Assembly (NCBI RefSeq): GCF_002259415.1
Contig: NZ_NPFY01000016.1
Span: forward strand, 124,001 to 188,000
DNA from: Rhodococcus sp. 14-2470-1b
GTDB taxonomy: Bacteria; Actinomycetota; Actinomycetes; Mycobacteriales; Mycobacteriaceae
Direction of reading: 5' to 3'
DNA: 64,000 bases
Shown here: positions 45,926 to 56,438 of the stretch, piece after piece
How the letters are laid out: the number at the start of each line of letters is the position of its first letter
How positions within the stretch are numbered: position 1 is the first letter of the stretch
Notes under the pieces: generated by a model
Databases searched by the model: none
Told to the model about the DNA's origin: nothing
Seen by the model: only the letters and a program-made list of their open reading frames with translations
Position numbers and translations under genes: made by a program

Positions 45926-46807
45926 TTATGTCTCGAAAATCCACGGGGTCGTCGGGAGTTTCTGTGAATCGAATCGCCGAAGAATGTCGCCCGGGGACAC
46001 TCGTTCGTCGGATTCTGCCAGTTCGAGCGAACGGGCCAGAAGGTGCAGGACGTCCTGAGGTCCGAGGCCCAGGGCTGCCTGGTCCTCGAGCGTCACTGCG
46101 CCGTCGCGTTTCGCCAATCGTTTCCCCTGCGCATTGAGGGCGAGCGGCACGTGGGCGTAGGTGGGCGCGGGTATGTCGAGCAGCGACGCGAGGTACGCCT
46201 GACGTGGTGACGACGTCAACAGATCGTCCCCGCGGACCACCTGATCGACGCCCTGTTCACCGTCGTCCACCACCACCGCGAGGTTGTAGGCCGCAACACC
46301 GTCGACGCGGCGAAGTACGAGATCGTCGACCTGTCCGTGAAACGCGCCGAGTATGTCGTCGTGAATGGAGAACTCGGTCACGTCGGCCCGCAGGCGCACC
46401 GCGGGAGGCCTGGTTTTCGACGCCCGTTCCGCGGCCGTGAGATCCCGGCAGGTTCCCGGATAGGCGCCGTCGGGCGCGTGGGGTGCGGACGCCGCTTCCT
46501 GTATTTCCCGACGCGTGCAGAAGCACTCGTAGGTCATTCCGGTTGCGGTGAGGTGGGCGATGGCGTCGTCGTACAGCGCGGTGCGCTCGGACTGCCGAAC
46601 GACGGGGCCGTCCCACTCGAGGCCGATGGCGTGGAGATCGGCGAGCTGACGAGCCTCTGCGCCCGCACGGACACGATCGAGATCCTCGACTCGCATCAAG
46701 AACTGTCGTCCTGTCGATCGCGCGAACAGCCACGCGAGCAGTGCGGTGCGGAGGTTGCCGAGATGCAGATCGCCGGACGGACTCGGAGCGAATCGGCCGG
46801 CAGACAT
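45926..46807 (-). CDS. gluQ: Glutamyl-Q tRNA(Asp) synthetase
   Basis: A 293-aa truncated GluRS-like enzyme that attaches glutamate to the cyclopentene ring of queuosine-34 in tRNA-Asp. It has RFAPSPSGDLHLGNLRTAL (HIGH-like HLGN), zinc ligands CFC and YPGTC, and KRLAKRDGA (KMSKS-like), and it lacks the anticodon-binding domain of GluRS. It only makes sense if tRNA carries Q, which ties it to tgt and yhhQ. It lies 61 nt upstream of yhhQ on the same strand. Confidence 0.93.
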   Translation of the reverse strand: MSAGRFAPSPSGDLHLGNLRTALLAWLFARSTGRQFLMRVEDLDRVRAGAEARQLADLHAIGLEWDGPVVRQSERTALYDDAIAHLTATGMTYECFCTRREIQEAASAPHAPDGAYPGTCRDLTAAERASKTRPPAVRLRADVTEFSIHDDILGAFHGQVDDLVLRRVDGVAAYNLAVVVDDGEQGVDQVVRGDDLLTSSPRQAYLASLLDIPAPTYAHVPLALNAQGKRLAKRDGAVTLEDQAALGLGPQDVLHLLARSLELAESDERVSPGDILRRFDSQKLPTTPWIFET

Positions 46808-46860
46808 AGCTCGATGCTAGGGCAGCGTGGGCGCGGTGTGACACTTGCGCGCTTGTGGGG

Positions 46861-47775
46861 CTATGCACGCCCCAGCAGAGCATCGCGCTGGTCCAGTACG
46901 GAGGCTTTGATGGCCTCGACGACGCGGGCGACCTCCGGGCGTCGCAATGTCTCGGCTCGGGAAACCAACCAGTAGTCCAACCGAACGGATACCTCGTGCG
47001 GCAGCAACCTGACGAGATCGTCGTGTCGATCGGCCATGAAGCAGGGGAGCAGTCCTATTCCTGCGGCCGCACGGGTGGCCTCGACGTGCACGAACACGTT
47101 GGTCGACGTCACCGACTCCCGCATCAGCGGCGCGAAGCCGGGGGCGATGTCCAGGTCGTCGACCTGCAGCATCGAGTCGATGAAATAGACCAGCGGGTGA
47201 GCGGCGAGATCGTCGACAGTGGCCGGTCTGCCGTGGGCTTCGAGATAACTCGTCGACGCATACAGCCCCAGGTGATAGTCGCTGAGCTTCATCGCCTCCG
47301 CGCGGTGCACCTGAGGTTCGCCGACGACTATCTCGACGTCCATTCCGGAGCGTTGTTGCGAGGCGCGCCTCGTCGTCGCGACGATCTCCACGGCGATGCC
47401 AGGGTGGCGAAGCCGGACTCGGGCGACGGCGGGAGTGATGACGTACGCGCTGAAGCCGTCGGTCGCGGACACTCTGACCACGCCTTCTGCGTCGTCGTCC
47501 GGTCCCATCAGCGAGCGGACCGCCGCTTCGATGTTCTCTGCAGCGGCGAGCGCGTCCTTGCCTCGGGCGGTGAGTTCCCAGCCGTTACCGGACCTGGCCA
47601 GGACTCTGCCTCCGAGGCTTGCTTCGAGGGCGGCGATGCGTCTGGAGATGGTGGTGTGGTTGACCCCGAGGTCGTCCGCTGCGGTGTTGTACCGGCCGGT
47701 TCTGCCCACTGCCAACAGGATCAGCAGGTCGTCGGCGCTGGGTGGCCGACCATGATCGGGGTGAGCATGCGACAC
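46861..47775 (-). CDS. LysR-family transcriptional regulator
   Basis: A 304-aa LTTR: HTH near residues 18-60 (LLILLAVGRTGRYNTAADDLGVNHTTISRRIAALE) and a periplasmic-binding-like effector domain. GTG 47775 gives the normal N-terminal length; the frame from 47835 would add 20 unusual residues. It is divergent from the MFS / 3-hydroxybutyrate dehydrogenase genes, which it probably controls. A CATGTG-N15-CACATG dyad lies at its start. Confidence 0.87.
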   Translation of the reverse strand: MSHAHPDHGRPPSADDLLILLAVGRTGRYNTAADDLGVNHTTISRRIAALEASLGGRVLARSGNGWELTARGKDALAAAENIEAAVRSLMGPDDDAEGVVRVSATDGFSAYVITPAVARVRLRHPGIAVEIVATTRRASQQRSGMDVEIVVGEPQVHRAEAMKLSDYHLGLYASTSYLEAHGRPATVDDLAAHPLVYFIDSMLQVDDLDIAPGFAPLMRESVTSTNVFVHVEATRAAAGIGLLPCFMADRHDDLVRLLPHEVSVRLDYWLVSRAETLRRPEVARVVEAIKASVLDQRDALLGRA

Positions 47776-47801
47776 ATGTGCATTCTTGCAGATCCCACAT
47801 G
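47775..47801. promoter_or_regulatory. Candidate LysR dyad
   Basis: CATGTG (47775-47780), 15 nt, CACATG (47796-47801), between the divergent lysR and MFS genes. The spacing suits a LysR recognition dyad. It touches the assumed lysR start codon, so the call is tentative. Confidence 0.35.
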
Positions 47802-47912
47802 CGTTGTTGGGTATTGCGAGCTGTTCGATCTGCATCGATACTCAGCGTTACCGATATGTGTGGTGGTGGTCACAATCCGGCTCGCACGTATTCCAGAACA
47901 CGAGGAGTAGCA

Positions 47913-49325
47913 ATGAGCGTCGAAGAACGCACGAAATCACCGGGGAACGACCCCGACGCCACTCCGAGCGGCCTGAAGAAGGTCGTCGGTGCATCGATGG
48001 CGGGCACCATCGTCGAGTGGTACGAGTTCTTCCTGTACGGCACCGCGGCCACCCTGGTCTTCTCCAAGATCTTCTTCGCAGCAGGGACGAGCGAGCTCGA
48101 CGCGATCCTCGCTGCCTTCGTCACGTACGCCGTCGGCTTCGTCGCACGTCCGCTCGGCGGCATCGTGTTCGGTCACTTCGGTGACAAGTACGGTCGAAAG
48201 AAGCTGCTGCAGTTCAGCCTCGTCCTGGTCGGCGGCGCGACGTTCCTGATGGGATGTCTGCCGACGTTCAACCAGATCGGCTACTGGGCACCCGCACTTC
48301 TCGTCGCGCTGCGGTTCATCCAGGGCTTCGCCGTCGGCGGCGAATGGGGTGGCGCGGTTCTGCTCGTCGCAGAACACAGTCCGAACAAGAGCCGTGGATT
48401 CTGGGCCAGCTGGCCGCAGGCAGGTGTGCCCGCCGGAAACCTGCTCGCCACCGTCGTGTTGCTCATTCTGACCACCGTCCTGCCGGAGGACGACTTCCTC
48501 AGTTGGGGCTGGCGCGTTGCGTTCTGGCTTTCCGCAGTGATCGTCTTCGTCGGCTACTACATCCGCACCAAGGTCACCGACGCCCCGATCTTCGTCGAAG
48601 CGCAGAAGCAGGCCGAGGTCATCAAGGCAGCGTCGTACGGTGTCTTCGAGGTCCTCAAGCGGTACCCGCGTGGCGTGTTCACGGCCATGGGCCTGCGTTT
48701 CGGTGAGAACGTCATGTACTACCTCGTCGTCACGTTCACCATCACGTATCTCAAGGTCGAGGTCGGTACCGACACCCAGACGATTCTGTGGTGGATGCTC
48801 GTCGCGCACGCCGTGCACTTCTGCGTGATTCCGTTGGTGGGCAAGCTCGCCGACCGCGTCGGCCGCCGTCCCGTCTACTTCTTCGGCGCAGTCACTGCAG
48901 GAACCTGGGGCTTCTTCGCCTTCCCGATGTTCAACAGCGGCCACAACGTGGTCATCATGCTCGCGATCATCATCGGCCTCGTGTTCCACGCCTTCATGTA
49001 CGCAACGCAGCCGGCGATCATGGCGGAGATGTTCCCGACGCGTATGCGTTACTCCGGAGTGTCCCTCGGCTATCAGGTGACGTCGATCGTCGCGGGCTCG
49101 TTGGCGCCGATCATCGCCGTTGCGTTGCTCGACCGCTTCGGCTCGGGCGTTCCGATCGCCTGGTACCTCGCGGCATCCTGCGCGGTCACGTTGATCGCCG
49201 TCATCGCCGCCCGCGAAACCAAGGGCCTGGCACTCGAGACCATCGACATCGCCGACGCCAAGAACCTGGCCACCGAAGCCGAACTGGCCAAGGCAGGGCT
49301 GCTCGAACCGGACGTGAAGCGATGA
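47913..49325 (+). CDS. MFS metabolite:proton symporter (MHS family)
   Basis: A 470-aa twelve-helix transporter with the MHS signatures GTIVEWYEFFLYGTAA in helix 1, FGHFGDKYGRKK between helices 2 and 3, and FIQGFAVGGEWGGAVL in helix 4. The group takes up organic acids such as shikimate, alpha-ketoglutarate or proline. ATG 47913 has GAGGAG upstream. It overlaps the 3-hydroxybutyrate dehydrogenase gene by 4 bp, so 3-hydroxybutyrate or a related short acid is the likely cargo (inference). Confidence 0.9.
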   Translation: MSVEERTKSPGNDPDATPSGLKKVVGASMAGTIVEWYEFFLYGTAATLVFSKIFFAAGTSELDAILAAFVTYAVGFVARPLGGIVFGHFGDKYGRKKLLQFSLVLVGGATFLMGCLPTFNQIGYWAPALLVALRFIQGFAVGGEWGGAVLLVAEHSPNKSRGFWASWPQAGVPAGNLLATVVLLILTTVLPEDDFLSWGWRVAFWLSAVIVFVGYYIRTKVTDAPIFVEAQKQAEVIKAASYGVFEVLKRYPRGVFTAMGLRFGENVMYYLVVTFTITYLKVEVGTDTQTILWWMLVAHAVHFCVIPLVGKLADRVGRRPVYFFGAVTAGTWGFFAFPMFNSGHNVVIMLAIIIGLVFHAFMYATQPAIMAEMFPTRMRYSGVSLGYQVTSIVAGSLAPIIAVALLDRFGSGVPIAWYLAASCAVTLIAVIAARETKGLALETIDIADAKNLATEAELAKAGLLEPDVKR

Positions 49326-50068
49326 CCGACCTGACCGGACGCACCGCGCTCGTCACCGGTGGTGCGTCCGGAATCGGGGCAGCGTGTGCACGCGAACTGG
49401 CCTCGCGCGGAGCGACCGTCACCATCGCGGACGTCGACGACGTAGCGGCGAAGGAACTCGCGTCCGAGCTCCACGGCGAGACCTGGGCAGTGGACCTGCT
49501 GGACGTGGCCTCGCTCGAGGAACTGCACCTCGACACCGACATCCTGGTCAACAACGCGGGAATCCAGACCGTCGCATCGATCGTCGAATTCGACCCCGCC
49601 GCGTTCCGGCGGATCCAGACCCTGATGGTGGAAGCTCCGTTCCTGCTGATCCGAGCTGCGCTGCCCGGCATGTACTCGCGAGGGTTCGGACGAATCGTCA
49701 ACGTTTCCTCGGTGCACGGCCTCCGTGCATCGGAATACAAGGTTGCGTACGTGACCGCCAAGCACGCGTTGGAAGGACTGTCCAAGGTCACGGCCCTGGA
49801 GGGTGGCCCACACGGCGTCACGAGCAACTGCGTGAACCCCGGTTACGTGCGAACACCGCTGGTGGAGAAGCAGATTGCCGATCAGGCCGCAGCGCACGGA
49901 ATCGCCGAAGATCAGGTGCTGGAAAAGGTCATGTTGACCGAGAGTGCAGTCAAACGACTCGTCGAACCAGCCGAAGTGGGATCCCTCGTCGGATGGCTGG
50001 CGTCCGCGGATGCCGGCATGGTCACCGGAGCGTCCTACACCATGGACGGCGGTTGGTCGGCGCGATAG
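49322..50068 (+). CDS. 3-Hydroxybutyrate dehydrogenase (SDR)
   Basis: A 248-aa SDR with TGGASGIG (11-18), NNAGIQ, catalytic Ser-Tyr-Lys in VSSVHGLRASEYKVAYVTAKHALEG, and the substrate-side block NPGYVRTPLVEKQI typical of D-3-hydroxybutyrate dehydrogenases. It oxidises 3-hydroxybutyrate to acetoacetate with NAD. Translation is coupled to the MFS gene through a 4-bp overlap. Other hydroxy acids are possible substrates. Confidence 0.87.
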   Translation: MTDLTGRTALVTGGASGIGAACARELASRGATVTIADVDDVAAKELASELHGETWAVDLLDVASLEELHLDTDILVNNAGIQTVASIVEFDPAAFRRIQTLMVEAPFLLIRAALPGMYSRGFGRIVNVSSVHGLRASEYKVAYVTAKHALEGLSKVTALEGGPHGVTSNCVNPGYVRTPLVEKQIADQAAAHGIAEDQVLEKVMLTESAVKRLVEPAEVGSLVGWLASADAGMVTGASYTMDGGWSAR

Positions 50069-50117
50069 GGCTGTCGCCCGTCAGGTCGCGACGTGATGGT
50101 CGCGGACCTGTGAACGA

Positions 50118-50149
50118 AGAAAGCCCCCTGCATGTGCAGGGGGCTTTCT
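50118..50149. terminator. Bidirectional intrinsic terminator
   Basis: A perfect 15-bp stem (50118-50132 / 50135-50149) with core AAGCCCCCTGCA and a 2-nt nominal loop, with A-rich and T-rich edges. It lies between the dehydrogenase gene and the opposing tRNA-Ser gene and can stop both. Confidence 0.88.
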
Positions 50150-50154
50150 CACCG

Positions 50155-51867
<1,713 letters not shown>

Positions 51868-51873
51868 AGCGGG

Positions 51874-53394
51874 TCAGTGTCCTACTACGACAGCGCCTTC
51901 GGGTGCTGCGGGTAGCAGACCGGGCTTGACGACGATCGCGGAGATGACGGCTCCGAGCAAGAAGATGCCCGTCGCCCACCAGAACGTCGTGGTGTAGCTG
52001 GCGATTTCAGCGTTGGCCTGGAGCGCGGCTGCGCTCGACGCCGACGCGAGATTGTCGGTGACGTAGTTGGTCGCCGCGGTAGCCGCGATGGTGCTCAGCA
52101 GTGCGGTACCGATCGATCCGCCGACCTGCTGCATGGTGTTGACCGTTGCCGATGCAACACCGGAGTCGTCGGGGTTCACGCCCGAGATGGCACCCTGCAT
52201 GGCCGGAGCCATCGTGGCGCCCAGACCGAGACCCATGATGACGAGGCCCGGAAGGATGTGCGTCGCATACGCGGAGTCGACGGCGATCTGGGTGAGCAGT
52301 CCCATGCCCAGTGCGGCGACGAGAAGTCCCGACGTCATGAGCACGCGAGGTCCGAAGCGGGGCAGCACGAGTGCCGTGGACAGCGTCGCGGTGACGATGA
52401 GGGAAGCGATCATCGGCATGAACGCGAATCCAGTGCTGATCGGGGTGAACCCGAGCGTGTTCTGCAGGTAGTAGGTCAGGAACAGGAACACCGCGAACAT
52501 GCCTGCGCCCGTAACGAATACGGCGAGGAACGAACCCGCGCGTGTGCGGTCGAGGATGATGCGCAGCGGCAGTAGTGGGTGCGAGACGCGCTGCTGGATG
52601 GCGAAGAAAACGCCGAGCAGAACCACTCCGGCGACCAGGAATGCGATGGTGACGGTATTGCTCCAGCCGTCGGATTCGGCGTGAGCGAAGCCGTAGACGA
52701 TAGCGAACAGTGCCGCCGACACGGTCAGAGTTCCTGGAATGTCCAGGCGCGGACGCACGTCGGCTTTGTGCTTGGCGAGCAGGAGGAAACCTGCGACGAA
52801 CGCGAGTGCGGCGAACACCAGGTTGATGTACAGGCTCCAGCGCCAGTTGGCCCACTCGGTGAGGATTCCGCCGAGAAGTAGGCCGAGTGCACCGCCGCCG
52901 CCCGCGATGGCGCCGAAGATGCCGAACGCCTTCGCGCGCTCCTTCGGGTCGATGAACGTGGTGGCGAGAAGCGAGAGGGCTGCGGGTGCGAGAAGGGCGC
53001 CGAATACGCCTTGACCTGCACGTGCGGCAACCAGCATGCCGAAGTTGACGGCTGCTCCGCCCACCGCGGACATCACGGCGAAGCCGACGAGCCCGATCAA
53101 GAATGTGTTGCGGCGTCCGAACAGGTCGCTCAGACGTCCGCCGAGCAGCAGGAGGCTACCGAAAGCCAGCGCGTAGGACGTGACGACCCAGGAGCGGTTG
53201 GCGTTGTCGAAGCCGAGGTCGAGCTGGGCGGCGGGCAGTGCGATGTTCACGACGGTGGCGTCGAGAACCACCATGAGCTGGGCGAGGCCCAGAGTGGCCA
53301 GGATCAGCCAGCGATTTCGGTGTGCCTTGGCGTCGGTGGTCTCCTCCGTCGCCAAGGTCGACGACGAGGTGTCGTCCGGTGACAATGCGGTCAT
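51874..53394 (-). CDS. MFS drug exporter, DHA2 (EmrB/QacA) family, 14 helices
   Basis: A 506-aa transporter: WLILATLGLAQLMVVLDATVVNIALP (helix 1 motif of DHA2), SWVVTSYALAFGSLLLLGGRLSDLFGRRN (motif A), a Gly-rich helix 5 (motif C region FGAIAGGGGALGLLLGG) and 14 predicted helices. ATG 53394 has GAAGG six bases upstream. It is divergent from a TetR gene and two CGGAGG dyads lie between them, a standard repressor-controlled efflux pair. Confidence 0.92.
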   Translation of the reverse strand: MTALSPDDTSSSTLATEETTDAKAHRNRWLILATLGLAQLMVVLDATVVNIALPAAQLDLGFDNANRSWVVTSYALAFGSLLLLGGRLSDLFGRRNTFLIGLVGFAVMSAVGGAAVNFGMLVAARAGQGVFGALLAPAALSLLATTFIDPKERAKAFGIFGAIAGGGGALGLLLGGILTEWANWRWSLYINLVFAALAFVAGFLLLAKHKADVRPRLDIPGTLTVSAALFAIVYGFAHAESDGWSNTVTIAFLVAGVVLLGVFFAIQQRVSHPLLPLRIILDRTRAGSFLAVFVTGAGMFAVFLFLTYYLQNTLGFTPISTGFAFMPMIASLIVTATLSTALVLPRFGPRVLMTSGLLVAALGMGLLTQIAVDSAYATHILPGLVIMGLGLGATMAPAMQGAISGVNPDDSGVASATVNTMQQVGGSIGTALLSTIAATAATNYVTDNLASASSAAALQANAEIASYTTTFWWATGIFLLGAVISAIVVKPGLLPAAPEGAVVVGH

Positions 53395-53416
53395 GGTCAT
53401 CCTTCGATCGGCTATA

Positions 53417-53480
53417 CGGAGGTGTACCCTCCGGTTACGGAGACGAAGGTAGCAGCTAAGCGGAGGAATGTCCTCCGCTT
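53417..53480. promoter_or_regulatory. Two CGGAGG-type operators between MFS and tetR
   Basis: CGGAGG-TGTAC-CCTCCG (53417-53433) and AAGCGGAGG-AATGT-CCTCCGCTT (53458-53480, perfect 9-bp arms). Both have the same core and 5-nt spacing, about 42 bp apart, one near each divergent gene. They are the likely sites for the TetR protein at 53502. Confidence 0.8.
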
Positions 53481-53501
53481 TTCGGGTGAAACGGACATCG
53501 A

Positions 53502-54173
53502 ATGAGTGTGAGAGCCGACACAGGCGCCAAGAAGCCGCTGCGAGCGGACGCGGAACGTAACCGTCGACGAATCGTGGACGCGGCTCGCGAACTGTTCGCC
53601 TCACGCGGAATCGACATCACGCTCGACGACGTTGCGGCGCACGCGAAAGTCGGTGTGGGGACGGTCTATCGGCGCTTCTCCTGCAAGGAAGAGCTGATCG
53701 ACGGCGTGTTCGAGCAGCGTATGCAGGACATGTTGGCCACCGCGGAAAGTGCTCTGGCTGCGGACGATCCGTGGGACGGACTCGTCCTGTTTCTCGCTGA
53801 TCTGTTCGCGGGAATGTCGGCGGACAAGGGTCTCGGCGAGGTCGTGCTCGGCAGGGACGAGGGCTGCAACGGCATCACCCAGATGCGTGAGAGAATCGAC
53901 CCGTACGTGGACCGCATCGTGACGCGGGCCCGTGACTCCGGCCAGCTGCGCGCCGACGTGGAGGTCAACGACCTGTTCCCGCTCATCGGAATGATCGGTG
54001 CGGCTTCGGAATTCATGAAGACGGTGGAGCCGGACAACTGGAGGCGGTACTTCACGATAGTGCTCGACGGCCTCCGCTCGACGCCGGGTGCCGCGACCGA
54101 ACTGCCCGGTCGATCGTTGACGACGGAGGAAATTTCGATCGCCAAAGCGGACATGCATCGTCGACGCCGCTGA
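53502..54173 (+). CDS. TetR-family repressor of the adjacent exporter
   Basis: A 223-aa regulator: basic N-terminus KKPLRADAERNRRRIVDAARELFA, HTH ITLDDVAAHAKVGVGTVYRRFSCKEELI and an all-helical ligand domain with the C-terminal pattern of the TetR_C_7-like group common in actinomycetes. It is divergent from the DHA2 exporter and should bind the two CGGAGG dyads at 53417-53480, repressing both genes until a drug binds. Confidence 0.92.
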   Translation: MSVRADTGAKKPLRADAERNRRRIVDAARELFASRGIDITLDDVAAHAKVGVGTVYRRFSCKEELIDGVFEQRMQDMLATAESALAADDPWDGLVLFLADLFAGMSADKGLGEVVLGRDEGCNGITQMRERIDPYVDRIVTRARDSGQLRADVEVNDLFPLIGMIGAASEFMKTVEPDNWRRYFTIVLDGLRSTPGAATELPGRSLTTEEISIAKADMHRRRR

Positions 54174-54296
54174 TCGCAGTCGGTGACACTGAAGTTCGGT
54201 GACACTGAACCTGACTCTTCCCAAGTGTGTCCCCTGTCACGTATGGTCCCAGTCGGATATCACTACCGGTGGGTAAGTACGGGGGTTGGACGATCG

Positions 54297-55604
54297 ATGC
54301 GAGTATCACGATTGCTGGGCACTGCGGTGGGCGTAGTCCTGCTGGCGGCGGTGACGGGAGTGCCGCTCGCGTCGGCGCAGCCAGGGGCGGGATCGTCCAC
54401 CGGGTCGACGGGTGAGTCCGACTTCTACCTCCCGCCCACCCCGCTGCCCGACGGTGCCGCCGGAGATGTGATCCGCACCGAGCCGTCACCTCTGGCGCTG
54501 TCGGTTCCCGGCATCGGCGGACCGCTACCGGGAACTGCGACGCGAATCATGTACCGCAGCACCGACTCCAACGATGCGCCCAACGCGATCACCGGGACGT
54601 ACATCGACCCGGCTGCGGAATGGACGGGGCCCGGCCCGAGGCCGCTCGTCGTGCTGGCACCCGGAACACAGGGTCAGGGAGATCAGTGTGCGCCGTCGCG
54701 CATGCTGAATCGGCTGATCACCTACACCCCGCCGCTAGGGTTCATGGTCGAATACGAGGTCCTGGCCGCCTACTCCTTGCTCTCGCAGGGATACGGCGTC
54801 GTGATCACCGACTACGACGGACTCGGAACGCCCGGTGCTCACACCTACGTCAATCGCGCAGCCGAAGCGCATGCAGTTCTCGACGCCGCGCGAGCTGCCC
54901 AACAGCTCCCCGGCACCAAGATCGCGGCAGGCGGACCCGTCGCGACCTACGGGTACTCCCAGGGCGGCGGCGCGGTGGCAGCGGCCGCCGAAATTGCCGG
55001 TGACTACGCGCCCGAGCTGGACCTCGTGGGTAGCTACGCGGGCGCTCCGCCTGCGGACTTGAAGCAGACTCTCGAGCAGGTCGACGGCACCATCCTCACG
55101 GGGGTCATCGGGTACACCCTCAACGGTCTGCTGAAGTCGGATCCGGACCTCCAGCCTCTGATCGACGCCAACATCAACGACGCGGGCCAGGCCATGCTGC
55201 GGCAGGTAGCGAATCAGTGTGTGGGCGAGACGATTCTGACCGTCGGATTGCATCGGACCACCGAATACACCCGCACCGGCGAGCCGATGTCGGTGGTATT
55301 GGATCGGCTTCCGAAGGCTCAGGAGATTCTGGCGAAGAACAAGATCGGTCTGCGCACCCCGACGGCCCCGGTTCTCGTCCAATCCGGGACGTCCGACGAC
55401 ATCGTCCCGCACGGGCAAGCCGTCGAACTCGCCGGTGCCTGGTGCAGCAGGGGAGCGACGGTTCAATTCAGCGCCGCGAACGTTCCGTCCATCGTCCCCG
55501 GTTCGGGTGCGGGACATATCATCCCGGATCTCCTCGGGCTCGGCGAGGCGCAGAACTGGATCAAGGATCGCTTCTACGGCGTTCCCGCCCCGAGCAACTG
55601 CTGA
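54297..55604 (+). CDS. Secreted lipase (LIP family)
   Basis: A 435-aa exported enzyme. Signal peptide MRVSRLLGTAVGVVLLAAVTG...ASAQ; the mature part carries LVVLAPGTQGQGDQCAPS, the nucleophile elbow YGYSQGGGA, Asp in SGTSDDIVPH and His in GSGAGHIIPD. The size and motif order match the secretory lipase family (PF03583 type) of actinomycetes and fungi. ATG 54297 is selected by the signal peptide; the 38 residues upstream in frame are not likely. It probably releases fatty acids outside the cell. Confidence 0.9.
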   Translation: MRVSRLLGTAVGVVLLAAVTGVPLASAQPGAGSSTGSTGESDFYLPPTPLPDGAAGDVIRTEPSPLALSVPGIGGPLPGTATRIMYRSTDSNDAPNAITGTYIDPAAEWTGPGPRPLVVLAPGTQGQGDQCAPSRMLNRLITYTPPLGFMVEYEVLAAYSLLSQGYGVVITDYDGLGTPGAHTYVNRAAEAHAVLDAARAAQQLPGTKIAAGGPVATYGYSQGGGAVAAAAEIAGDYAPELDLVGSYAGAPPADLKQTLEQVDGTILTGVIGYTLNGLLKSDPDLQPLIDANINDAGQAMLRQVANQCVGETILTVGLHRTTEYTRTGEPMSVVLDRLPKAQEILAKNKIGLRTPTAPVLVQSGTSDDIVPHGQAVELAGAWCSRGATVQFSAANVPSIVPGSGAGHIIPDLLGLGEAQNWIKDRFYGVPAPSNC

Positions 55605-55730
55605 CGCACACAGGCCGACCAGCGCAGCGCCTGGTGTAGAAAGATCAAGGTCCGGGTACTAAGACCGAAGGACTTTCGACAGGCAGAGGACGGCAGCGGA
55701 TGGGGATCTCGATGGACAGGTGGGCTCGCT

Positions 55731-56384
55731 GTGCGTGAGAACTACAACGAGCAGCTCGTCGAAATCCGGGCCGACCTCGCCGACATGTGCACCCTCGCCG
55801 AGAAGGCGATGGCGTCGGCGACGCAAGCGTTGCTGACGGCGGATCTGGCGCTGGCCGAGGAGACCATCAGCAGTCGGGAACGCATCGACGAACTCGCGAC
55901 GGCCTGGGAGCACAAGGCGTTCTCGGTGCTCGCGTTGCAGTCACCCGTCGCTTTGGACCTGCGAATCATGGTGAGCGGAATCCACATCGTCGCCGACCTG
56001 CAGCGAATGGGTGGCCTCGCCATTCACATCGCCGAGCTCGCGCGGAGGCGTCACCCCGCTCACGTCCTCCCTGTCGAGGTGGAAAGCGTCTTCGCCGAAA
56101 TGGGTCGCGTCGCGGTCGAGCAGGCCGACGCCACGCGCGAGGTTCTGCTGACGAGGGACGCGGAACTGGCCGCCGAGCTGCAGGTCAAGGACGAGAAAAT
56201 GGACGAGCTGCATCGCAGCCTGTTCACCCTGACTTCGTCTCCCGACTGGCCGCACGGTGTCCCCGCTGCCGTCGACATGACGCTCCTCGGACGCTTCTAC
56301 GAGCGCTTCTCCGATCACACGGTGGAAGTCGCCAAACGCGTGATCTTCCTCGTCACGGGCGAATTCCGCCCGGACGAGTCCTGA
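55731..56384 (+). CDS. phoU: PhoU-family phosphate regulator
   Basis: A 217-aa all-helical protein with two PhoU three-helix repeats: ADLADMCTLAEKAMASATQAL near the start and VFAEMGRVAVEQADATREVL in the second half, each with the acidic metal-binding residues, and the terminal FYERFSDHTVEVAKRVIFLVTGE block. PhoU damps Pho regulon signalling through the PstSCAB transporter and the sensor kinase. The start is GTG 55731. No pst or pho sensor genes lie next to it. Confidence 0.92.
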   Translation: MRENYNEQLVEIRADLADMCTLAEKAMASATQALLTADLALAEETISSRERIDELATAWEHKAFSVLALQSPVALDLRIMVSGIHIVADLQRMGGLAIHIAELARRRHPAHVLPVEVESVFAEMGRVAVEQADATREVLLTRDAELAAELQVKDEKMDELHRSLFTLTSSPDWPHGVPAAVDMTLLGRFYERFSDHTVEVAKRVIFLVTGEFRPDES

Positions 56385-56438
56385 GGCTGGACAAGTCCTG
56401 ATCTGCGGGATCGAGTGAACGGTGGCAGGATCATCACA

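Noticed and set aside
48788..49321. Fusion of an upstream frame with 3-hydroxybutyrate dehydrogenase
   Set aside because: The upstream part is an Arg-rich shadow of the MFS gene; the SDR starts at ATG 49322 with a 4-bp overlap.
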